NCBI GenBank assembly: GCA_021154515.1
Contig: JAJKIL010000461.1
Coordinates: 1-8,333, forward strand
DNA from: Niastella sp.
Lineage (GTDB): Bacteria > Bacteroidota > Bacteroidia > Chitinophagales > Chitinophagaceae
Direction of reading: 5' to 3'
DNA: 8,333 nucleotides
The notes beneath the pieces are model-generated. The model made no database searches. It saw only the letters and a list, made by a program, of their open reading frames with translations, and was not told the origin of the DNA. How positions within the stretch are numbered: the first letter of the stretch is position 1; every line of letters begins with the position of its first letter. Position numbers and translations under genes: made by a program. Shown here one piece after another: positions 1-5,152 of this stretch.

Positions 1-251
1 AGGCAGATGTACCTTTAAATGGCATGATGGATCGTAGTATGATTTTCTCATATGATTGGTTTTATCTGTTAATATAGCGGTAGTGATCCGCGTATATAAA
101 AGACTTCAAAAACCAATCTTTCCCTAAACCCTAACCCGTGATTATTTATTAACACATAGCTAAATAATTTCAGCAGATAAGTGGTTGACTGTATGCATCA
201 GATTGTTCACAAGCAGTTAAACCAATACTATTTTTAAGGGGACTATGATAT
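1..251. other. Left-edge stretch with no supported gene
   Basis: No convincing coding region was found here. One plus-strand frame is open from the left edge to a TAG at 75-77 (last residues about FSYDWFYLLI) and could be the tail of an upstream gene. One minus-strand frame opens with an ATG at 51-49 and runs off the left edge after 17 codons. Both are too short to choose between or to name. The rest is A/T-rich with stops in all frames. A CCCTAAACCCTAACCC string near 123-138 looks telomere-like but is most likely chance. Confidence 0.4.
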
Positions 252-290
252 AAGAGGCCGCCTTCAAAATTGCTTTGAAGGCAGCCTCTT
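252..290 (-). terminator. Strong hairpin terminator of the ClC/small-peptide unit
   Basis: Two 17-base arms (252-268 and 274-290) pair at 16 of 17 positions around a 5-base loop (269-273); the single mismatch is C opposite A. The arms begin and end in AAGAGGC/GCCTCTT. The hairpin lies 16 bases past the stop codon of the minus-strand peptide gene, so it most likely ends that transcript. There is no long T tract on the minus side. The plus-strand side (CTCTTTATATATC) is more T-rich, so it may also stop transcription arriving from the left. Confidence 0.75.
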
Positions 291-306
291 TATATATCAA
301 TTATTA

Positions 307-498
307 TTAACCTTTCTTGGTTTCTTCTTTTGCTTTTTTCGGGTGATGGTGTTCAACTTTTTTTGTTGTATCCGTGGCAGGTTTTTCTTTTTTAGCTTTC
401 TCTTTCTTGGCCGGTTTTGCAGGTTCAGTTTGAGCAAAAGTAGCTGCAGAGAATGTCAGTAATAAGGCGGCAGCGATCAGGTTTTTTTTGAAAGTCAT
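307..498 (-). CDS. Small secreted lysine-rich peptide (63 aa)
   Basis: The product is unrecognised. The ATG at 498-496 was chosen because it gives an ideal signal peptide: MTFKK, then a hydrophobic stretch (residues 7-20), then an A-x-A type site with likely cleavage after Ala22 (ATFA|QTEP). The longer frame starting at 603 would overlap the end of the ClC gene and bury this signal, so it was rejected. The mature part, about 41 residues, is almost entirely Lys/Glu/Ala/Pro with PAKPAKKEKAKKEK and a single HHH at 50-52, and is probably disordered and periplasmic or secreted. It lies 85 bases downstream of the ClC gene on the same strand and has a terminator just after it, so co-transcription is likely. 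Its Lys-rich PKKAK segment resembles the linker of the exported Cys/His peptide at 2781-3002. The HHH could bind a metal, but that is a guess. Confidence 0.7.
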   Translation of the reverse strand: MTFKKNLIAAALLLTFSAATFAQTEPAKPAKKEKAKKEKPATDTTKKVEHHHPKKAKEETKKG

Positions 499-583
499 AT
501 TAGGTATTTTTTTAAAAATGGTGAAAAAATCTGAATGCTGAAGATAAGGCTTCTTTAAAAAATTCTTAATTTTCTTTTTCAGG

Positions 584-1948
584 CTAATTCTGACCGCCAT
601 CACCTAATTCGTCAGCCTGATTAACTTCTTTCAAATACCTGACTTTTAAATGGTCATAAAACGAATGCCGGTCAATCAATAATGAAACCAGGTTGGCCAG
701 TAAACCGGCCAGCATCAGGTAGAAGATCACGTTATGGCGGTCCGTCATTTCCAGCACCAGTATGGCTGAGGTAAAAGGAGATCTCGTTACGCCTGTTAAA
801 AAACTGACCATTCCCACAAGTATAAGTAAGTTGGTGTCGGTTAAGGAAAGGTGTAATAAACCAGCTATCCAGGAACCAAAAGAGGCGCCGATACTTAATG
901 ATGGGGCGAACACCCCGCCTGCAGCGCCTGCCGTAAAAGACGTGATGAGCCCTGCAATGCGCACAAACGGCAGGTACCAGGGAACATATTTTTCAGTTGT
1001 AAACAAGGTGCCGGTCATAACGCTTTTACCCGATCCTATGGCGTCAGGATGTAGAAAAATTCCGGCCAGTGCAATCAACAAACCGCCAATAATAAGGTAG
1101 AAAATGGTTTGATATTTCTTTGTAAACCGGGCTTTCCAGCTCATGATGTTCAACATCAATTTTGAACTGCCGCTGCCGAAAAGGCCACCCACAATGGCTA
1201 TTAATATTACCCATACAAAAACAATGGATGATAAATGCGTAACATCCGGATAGCCTAAATACAGATAGGGGCCCAGCAATGCCTGCGCGGTTAAACCAGC
1301 CACAATGATGGCGGTAAACAGGGCAGTTTTAAAATAGCTGATATGGGTTTTTGACAATTCTTCCACCGCAAACACAATTCCTCCTAACGGCGTATTGAAG
1401 GCCGCCGCCAGTCCGGCTGCAGCGCCCGTTACGATCATGTTTTTTTTAGAGATCTTCGGCCACCAACTGGGTAAATATTTATTTACGGTCCTGAATACGG
1501 AGCCGGCTATTTGTATAGTAGGGCCTTCGCGCCCGATAATGCCTCCACCAAAAACCATTATTAAACTTGAAATGATCTTTACAACAATGATTTTAACGCT
1601 TAACAGTCGGTCAATTTTGTTGTGCTCTTTTGGCGTTGCTAATTCAATAGAGGCCATGATCTGGGGAATGCCGCTGCCACGTGCAAATGGAGAAAAGCGT
1701 TGAACAGTCCACCAGCCAAGAATAAAACAAACAGGAGCAATAACTAAAAGGCTCCATTTGTAATTGTGTAAAAGGAATATGTTTGCTTCTTCCACCCAGG
1801 CGAATAATTTGGCATACAATACAGCCAGCAAACCTGCAACAAGCGAGGCTGTCCAGTAGGGCAGGCCCTGCATGAAATTCAGCTTTACTCTTTCACTTTT
1901 CAGATTGAAGACAATTCTTTTCAGTTTATTGCGTATGATGGCGATCAT
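584..1948 (-). CDS. ClC-family chloride channel / Cl-/H+ antiporter
   Basis: This is an inner-membrane anion transporter of the ClC family. The 454-residue length matches the bacterial core without C-terminal CBS domains. All signature segments are present: GSGIP at 91-95 (Cl- coordination, central Ser), GREGPT at 139-144 with the gating glutamate E141, GAAAGLAAAFNTPLGGIVF at 175-193 followed by E196/E197, GGVFAP at 344-349, and Y431 in SFYDHL near the end. E197 corresponds to the internal 'proton glutamate' of E. coli ClcA (E203), and GSGIP is intact. By family knowledge this points to a Cl-/H+ exchanger rather than a fluoride-type CLC-F or a passive channel. The protein is mostly hydrophobic helices throughout. 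The start at 1948 is supported by a promoter about 35 bases upstream and a basic N-terminus (RNKLKR). Likely roles are acid resistance or charge/volume balance. It is the first gene of a probable two-gene unit with the small Lys-rich peptide. Confidence 0.95.
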   Translation of the reverse strand: MIAIIRNKLKRIVFNLKSERVKLNFMQGLPYWTASLVAGLLAVLYAKLFAWVEEANIFLLHNYKWSLLVIAPVCFILGWWTVQRFSPFARGSGIPQIMASIELATPKEHNKIDRLLSVKIIVVKIISSLIMVFGGGIIGREGPTIQIAGSVFRTVNKYLPSWWPKISKKNMIVTGAAAGLAAAFNTPLGGIVFAVEELSKTHISYFKTALFTAIIVAGLTAQALLGPYLYLGYPDVTHLSSIVFVWVILIAIVGGLFGSGSSKLMLNIMSWKARFTKKYQTIFYLIIGGLLIALAGIFLHPDAIGSGKSVMTGTLFTTEKYVPWYLPFVRIAGLITSFTAGAAGGVFAPSLSIGASFGSWIAGLLHLSLTDTNLLILVGMVSFLTGVTRSPFTSAILVLEMTDRHNVIFYLMLAGLLANLVSLLIDRHSFYDHLKVRYLKEVNQADELGDGGQN

Positions 1949-1981
1949 AAGTATATGTAGGTTATCGTGCTAAATTGTTCG

Positions 1982-2014
1982 CAAAGATACCTATATAGTA
2001 CTACCTCGCAACAA
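1982..2014 (-). promoter_or_regulatory. Bacteroidota-type promoter of the ClC gene
   Basis: On the minus strand, TTGTTG (2014-2009) is followed by exactly 19 bases and then TATCTTTG (1989-1982). This fits the Bacteroidota sigma-A consensus (TTTG or TTG, about 19-21 bases, TAnnTTTG), with a perfect -7 box. Transcription would begin near 1975, giving a leader of about 27 bases before the ATG at 1948. Confidence 0.65.
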
Positions 2015-2054
2015 CGAATAAAACCGGAGACATTAGAAAGAGATTAGAGAGGTG

Positions 2055-2118
2055 AGTTGACCAGTTGATCAGTTGACCAGTTAACCAGTTGACGAGTTGA
2101 CAAGTTGACGAGTTAACA
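2055..2118. repeat. Array of eight degenerate octamers (AGTTRAYN)
   Basis: Eight 8-base units stand in perfect register: AGTTGACC, AGTTGATC, AGTTGACC, AGTTAACC, AGTTGACG, AGTTGACA, AGTTGACG, AGTTAACA. The first four bases never change, position 5 is G or A, position 7 is C except for one T, and the last base varies freely. The array lies upstream of both flanking genes, in the 347-base gap between the divergent ClC and Cys-rich protein genes, about 40 bases beyond the ClC -33 element. A frame crosses it on the minus strand, but its product is only repeat-encoded peptide (QLVNWLTGQL) and is not taken as a gene. The function is unknown. Confidence 0.85.
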
Positions 2119-2163
2119 TGGCAGAAGGCAGAGAAGGGAAGTCTGAAATTTCGGAAACTCATG

Positions 2164-2191
2164 TTTGCCGTTTGCCGTCTGCCGTTTGCCA
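2164..2191. repeat. Array of four heptamers (TTTGCCG)
   Basis: Four consecutive 7-base units, TTTGCCG, TTTGCCG, TCTGCCG and TTTGCCA, are followed by a partial unit TTTC. The array is 45 bases from the octamer array and differs from it in both unit length and sequence. The rest of the gap from 2192 to the next start codon is A/T-rich leader with no other structure that I can see. Confidence 0.75.
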
Positions 2192-2245
2192 TTTCACGAT
2201 TGCGGAAAGAACTCCCCAACTATGGTATAAAAATTACAGTATTTC

Positions 2246-2253
2246 TATCTCTG
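2246..2253 (+). promoter_or_regulatory. Possible -7 element of the Cys-rich protein gene
   Basis: TATCTCTG matches TAnnTTTG at five of the six fixed positions and lies 42 bases before the ATG. There is no clear TTG element 19-21 bases upstream (TATGG is there instead), so this is a weak candidate. Confidence 0.25.
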
Positions 2254-2295
2254 GTTTAAAAAATCATTTCCTATCAATGTTTAAAAACTAAACTT

Positions 2296-2637
2296 ATGGC
2301 ACACCAAAGAAACAGTCAGTTGCTGAATTTATTGAATAACTGCGTTGCTGAATGCAATCATTGTGCAACAGCATGCCTGGAGGAAGAAGATGTAAAGATG
2401 CTTACAAAATGTATTAAGCTCGATCTTGATTGTGCAGATATCTGTCTGCTGGTGGCTGGTTATTTAGCCCGTGGGTCTGAGCATGCAGATCATCTTTTGG
2501 GTGAATGCGCTGAGATCTGTCAAAAGTGTGCAGCTGAATGCGAAAAACATGCAGCGCATGGCATGGAACATTGCCGAACCTGTGCGGAAGCCTGCAAACA
2601 ATGCGCAGAAGCATGCATGCAAATGGCCCATGCGTAA
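2296..2637 (+). CDS. Cys-rich four-helix-bundle copper-storage-like protein (DUF326/Csp family)
   Basis: This 113-residue protein has no signal peptide and is therefore cytosolic. It has 16 cysteines: 16, 20, 23, 27, 39, 46, 50, 71, 75, 78, 82, 93, 96, 100, 103 and 107. Three segments repeat the spacing C-x3-C-x2-C-x3-C (16-27, 71-82, 96-107), which puts the thiols on one face of an amphipathic helix. That is the hallmark of the DUF326/Csp four-helix bundles, whose cores bind many Cu(I) ions in the characterised Csp1 and Csp3 proteins. Several His and Met residues lie in the loops and at the C-terminus (H85, H88, H92, M108, M110, H112). The likely role is cytosolic copper storage or buffering; the exact metal is inferred from the family. 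The gene stands alone on the plus strand, with the repeat arrays upstream and a hairpin repeat right after its stop. The leader is A-rich with no Shine-Dalgarno, as usual in Bacteroidota. Confidence 0.9.
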   Translation: MAHQRNSQLLNLLNNCVAECNHCATACLEEEDVKMLTKCIKLDLDCADICLLVAGYLARGSEHADHLLGECAEICQKCAAECEKHAAHGMEHCRTCAEACKQCAEACMQMAHA

Positions 2638-2645
2638 AACTTTAT

Positions 2646-2719
2646 GAAGTAGGAGATAAGAAGTAGGAAGTTTCGCGGGTTTTGTATTTTCCTACTTCTT
2701 ACTTCCTACCTCTTACTTC
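2646..2719. repeat. Heptamer-based inverted repeat, possible bidirectional terminator
   Basis: The left arm (2646-2671) is built from the 7-base units GAAGTAG, GAGATAA, GAAGTAG and GAAGT. The right arm (2694-2719), read on the minus strand, gives GAAGTAA, GAGGTAG, GAAGTAA and GAAGT. The arms are complementary at 22 of 26 positions, and two of the four others would be G-U pairs in RNA, around a 22-base loop. T-rich sequence follows (TCTTCTTTTTG to about 2728). It sits between the convergent Cys-rich and Cys/His peptide genes, where it could end both transcripts. It is also a third short-repeat family in this region. Confidence 0.75.
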
Positions 2720-2780
2720 TTCTTTTTGTATTTCCTTACACCTCTAATTCACTACGACAACTCTTCTGTTTTCTTACCAT

Positions 2781-3002
2781 TTATTTCTTACACGCGCTCG
2801 TACATACGTGTCCTTTTTCTCCATGCGCATACACATGTTTACCGCTATCATGGCAGGCCTGCGTACATACATGTTCTTTGGGTTTCATTTTTTCTGTTTT
2901 GGCTTTTTTCGGTTGCTCCTGTTTTTTGTCTTGCGCCTGGGTAGCCAGTGAAAGAGTTGCCAGGATACAGGTTGCAATGAACATTTTGCTGATTGATTTC
3001 AT
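2781..3002 (-). CDS. Small exported Cys/His peptide with two HVCTxAC motifs
   Basis: This 73-residue protein has a clear signal peptide: MKSISK, a hydrophobic core at residues 8-20, and likely cleavage after TQA (residue 23). It continues with a Lys-rich linker (25-42) and a compact C-terminal metal-binding-looking part. That part holds two copies of one motif, HVCTQAC (44-50) and HVCTSAC (65-71), joined by a His-rich stretch with H51, H56 and H60. Four Cys and five His in about 30 residues suggest a zinc- or copper-binding knuckle in the periplasm or outside the cell. I do not know a named family. The gene begins 18 bases after the stop codon of the spondin-domain lipoprotein and is probably in its operon. 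It is convergent with the cytosolic Cys-rich protein gene, which suggests a shared metal theme; this is inference. Confidence 0.8.
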   Translation of the reverse strand: MKSISKMFIATCILATLSLATQAQDKKQEQPKKAKTEKMKPKEHVCTQACHDSGKHVYAHGEKGHVCTSACKK

Positions 3003-3020
3003 GTTTCTTTGTTTGTTTTG

Positions 3021-4319
3021 TTATTGAAGCGTTATTTTAATGATGTTGTTGATGGCAGGTAACGTAGTAAATCCATTGGGGTTGGGAACAGCCTGAATAG
3101 CTTTTGATTCGTTCAGCGGCGTGCCTGCCAGATTGAACTGTGTAATACCGGCGCCGGGAAATTGATTCACCGCGGTTCCATCATCATATAATCCTATAGA
3201 CGAGGAGAGGTCGCCTTTCTGTGTGGCATCCCAATCATTGCCTGAAGTGGCAAAGAACCAGTCGTTCGAAAAACCATACATCGTAGCAATAGCAATTCTG
3301 TCCCCTTTTACTACGGATAACATTTGTGATACCTTACCGCCATTAGCGCCATCGATGCGGGGAAGCAATACGGTGTTGGTTGCCTCTTTCAGCACGTACA
3401 CTGCTTTAACGCCTTGTTTTGTTTTCAGTGCCGCCGCCAGGATATCGGCATTGCCTTTTTGCGCCAGGTCTTTCAGTCCTTCGCCGCGGTCATTTTCTCC
3501 TGTCATAAAGAAAGGATTCTGCTGGCCATTGTATACAACCACAAGCACGGGTGACAGAGGGGTGAAAATGCCCGTCTTGCCCATCAGGTAAGTATTCAGC
3601 ACAGAGTTGTCGCCCATTTCTGCAATATTGGTAAGGCCGTTGGCAGAAGACTTGCCAACTGAGTAGATGGCTTCTGGCAACAACTGGTTACCACCAGCTA
3701 CATAAGAGATGGTCCACACACCGGGGCTGAATGGAGTTTCATTGGCTGTGCCGCCCGATTTGTTGGTAATGGTAACCGTAAAAACAGAATTACCATTGTA
3801 GGCCAACGATACCTGCATTAATTTTGAAGCAGCCAGGTACGTATTACCGTAATCATCTGTTCCACTTACTTCTTTGATGGTCTTGGGTGCTTTTTCCATG
3901 GTACCCGGGTGCATTACTGCTGAACCTGGCGCCTGGTTCACCCGTGTGCCATTGTCCCAAAGCTTTATTTGTGCCGATACATCGCCGGTAATGGATGTGC
4001 CATCATCGTTATACAATTTAATACCTGGATTGTCCGGGGCAAAGAAAAGGTCATTACTCCAGCCATACATCGTGGCAAAAGTGAGGCGCTGGTTTTTGGC
4101 AGCAGAAAAAGTAAAGGTGGTTGATTGACCGGGTAAAATAACCGGAGGGGTACCTGTTCCCTGAAAAGTGCCGGTCTCTACCAGCGGCTTACTGTCCAGC
4201 ACATTCTCGATAGTAATGGTTGCAGACTGGGCAGGCGGCATATCATGGTCTTTTTTGCAGGCGGCCAGCGACAATACAGAGGCTAATAAGGTACACGTTG
4301 TTAATGAGTTATATTTCAT
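3021..4319 (-). CDS. Spondin-domain lipoprotein with two modules
   Basis: This 432-residue protein is exported. The N-terminus has a type II signal with lipobox SLAAC, so Cys21 would be lipidated; the following KKD is typical of lipoproteins in this phylum. Two spondin-N-like modules are recognisable from repeated landmarks. ATMYGWSNDLFF at 82-93 recurs as ATMYGFSNDWFF at 345-356. LWDNGTRVNQAPG at 120-132 recurs as LYDDGTAVNQFPG at 377-389. Between them, FSPGVWTISY (197-206) and LVVVYNG...FFMTGENDRGEGLKDLAQ (259-287) fit the first half of the second module. The expected location is the outer membrane or cell surface, with an adhesion or matrix-binding role; the molecular function is not established for bacterial members. 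It is first in a probable operon with the exported Cys/His peptide and divergent from a two-component system that may control it. Confidence 0.88.
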   Translation of the reverse strand: MKYNSLTTCTLLASVLSLAACKKDHDMPPAQSATITIENVLDSKPLVETGTFQGTGTPPVILPGQSTTFTFSAAKNQRLTFATMYGWSNDLFFAPDNPGIKLYNDDGTSITGDVSAQIKLWDNGTRVNQAPGSAVMHPGTMEKAPKTIKEVSGTDDYGNTYLAASKLMQVSLAYNGNSVFTVTITNKSGGTANETPFSPGVWTISYVAGGNQLLPEAIYSVGKSSANGLTNIAEMGDNSVLNTYLMGKTGIFTPLSPVLVVVYNGQQNPFFMTGENDRGEGLKDLAQKGNADILAAALKTKQGVKAVYVLKEATNTVLLPRIDGANGGKVSQMLSVVKGDRIAIATMYGFSNDWFFATSGNDWDATQKGDLSSSIGLYDDGTAVNQFPGAGITQFNLAGTPLNESKAIQAVPNPNGFTTLPAINNIIKITLQ

Positions 4320-4344
4320 TTGTGGTGTGTTTTAATACCACAAA
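4319..4344 (-). promoter_or_regulatory. Hairpin at the start codon of the lipoprotein mRNA
   Basis: On the minus strand an 8-base arm TTTGTGGT (4344-4337) is followed by a 10-base loop and the exact complement ACCACAAA (4326-4319), whose last base is the A of the ATG. Folded in mRNA, the stem would cover the ribosome-binding region right up to the start codon, so it may limit translation. As DNA, the same inverted repeat could be a regulator site. Confidence 0.4.
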
Positions 4345-4384
4345 ACAAAAGAAACAGTGTCCCACAGATGTTGCAGAATTGTAA

Positions 4385-4392
4385 CAAAAGTA
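4385..4392 (-). promoter_or_regulatory. Possible -7 element of the lipoprotein operon
   Basis: On the minus strand TACTTTTG (4392-4385) matches TAnnTTTG perfectly and would start a leader of roughly 60 bases. No TTG is found 19-21 bases upstream, so the promoter would be weak or activator-dependent. Its upstream end touches the palindrome at 4391-4403. Confidence 0.35.
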
Positions 4393-4403
4393 TCACAGTG
4401 ATA
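4391..4403. promoter_or_regulatory. Palindrome TATCACAGTGATA, possible operator
   Basis: Perfect 6-base arms TATCAC and GTGATA flank a central A in the 122-base divergent region between the lipoprotein operon and the response regulator gene. It overlaps the upstream edge of the candidate -7 box and is well placed to control either or both sides. OmpR-type regulators more often bind direct repeats, so the binder may be another dimeric factor. Confidence 0.4.
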
Positions 4404-4441
4404 ATTCCTGTCTTTTATTTAGCAACTTTGTCCCTATCATT

Positions 4442-5152
4442 ATGGATAATAAAACAGTACTGATCATCGAAGATGATCCCAACATAGTGGAGTTGCTGCG
4501 CATTCACCTGCACGACCTGGGTTGCAAGGTGGCATCGGAAAGTGATGGCGGAAAAGGGTTGGCCTCTGCAAAGGAAGGCCATTTTCACCTGATTATACTC
4601 GACATTACTTTGCCCGGGTTGAATGGCATGGAGGTGTGTAGAAAATTACGACAAACAGACAGGCAAACGCCGATCCTGATGCTTACCGCCAGAAGTGAAG
4701 AGATTGATAAAGTGATGGGACTGGAAACGGGCGCCGATGATTACCTGACCAAACCCTTCAGCATCCGCGAATTCATTGCCCGCGTAAAAGTCATTTTCCG
4801 CAGAACCGAAGAGTTTGCCACCGAGATGGGTCCGGCGCCGGCGGCTGCCGTAATAAACTGCAACGGGCTTGAAATAGACCTCGACAAACGAAAGGTAACG
4901 CTTAATAACAACCGGGTGGACCTGTCGCCCAAAGAGTTTGAACTGATAACCCTGCTGGCATCTAACCCGGGTAAAAGTTATAGCCGTAAGCGGCTGCTGA
5001 ACCTGGTGTGGGGATACGATTTTGAAGGCTATGAACATACGGTGAACAGCCACATCAACCGCTTGCGGGCAAAGATTGAAGAAGATGTTTCCAACCCAAA
5101 ATTTATTTTAACCACCTGGGGCGTAGGCTACAGGTTTAACGAGGAATTATAA
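4442..5152 (+). CDS. OmpR/PhoB-family response regulator
   Basis: This 236-residue two-domain regulator has a receiver domain at residues 4-120. It contains the acidic pocket D11/D12, phosphoacceptor D54 (LDITLPGLNG), T82 (LTAR) and K104 (TKPF). A linker rich in Ala/Pro (121-137) leads to a winged-helix DNA-binding domain at about 138-234, with LSPKEFELITLLA, the recognition-helix region TVNSHINRLRAKIE, and the closing WGVGYRF. All catalytic and switch residues are intact, so it should be phosphorylated by the kinase encoded directly after it. The start at 4442 is the first ATG and gives a standard receiver N-terminus. A near-match to the -7 box (CAACTTTG, 4423-4430) lies only a few bases ahead, so the promoter is uncertain. 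It is divergent from the spondin lipoprotein operon, a likely candidate target. The ligand and regulon are unknown. Confidence 0.95.
   Translation: MDNKTVLIIEDDPNIVELLRIHLHDLGCKVASESDGGKGLASAKEGHFHLIILDITLPGLNGMEVCRKLRQTDRQTPILMLTARSEEIDKVMGLETGADDYLTKPFSIREFIARVKVIFRRTEEFATEMGPAPAAAVINCNGLEIDLDKRKVTLNNNRVDLSPKEFELITLLASNPGKSYSRKRLLNLVWGYDFEGYEHTVNSHINRLRAKIEEDVSNPKFILTTWGVGYRFNEEL
5141..5146 (+). promoter_or_regulatory. Shine-Dalgarno-like site inside the regulator gene
   Basis: GAGGAA in the last codons of the response regulator ends 6 bases before the kinase ATG. Such sites are rare among the other genes of this window. Together with the stop and start codons abutting, it suggests translational coupling and a fixed RR:HK ratio. 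Confidence 0.5.

Noticed and set aside
123..138. Telomere-like CCCTAAACCCTAACCC string
   Set aside because: It is only two and a half imperfect units of mixed length inside a bacterial-looking contig; chance is the simplest reading.
499..603. N-terminal extension of the small Lys-rich peptide (start at 603)
   Set aside because: It would overlap the end of the ClC gene and place 35 charged residues before a perfect signal peptide that starts at its own ATG.
762..1703. Plus-strand frames opposite the ClC gene
   Set aside because: The minus strand carries every ClC signature in one uninterrupted frame; the plus-strand products show no features.
2055..2118. CRISPR-like array
   Set aside because: The units are 8 bases with no spacers and there are no cas genes nearby, so this is a simple tandem repeat.
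2001..2219. 72-codon minus-strand open frame across the repeat arrays
   Set aside because: The product is a translation of the octamer and heptamer repeats, and the frame runs over the ClC promoter; no domain is recognisable.
4646..5053. Long minus-strand frames within the response regulator gene
   Set aside because: They are shadows of a clearly coding plus-strand gene with all receiver and winged-helix motifs intact.
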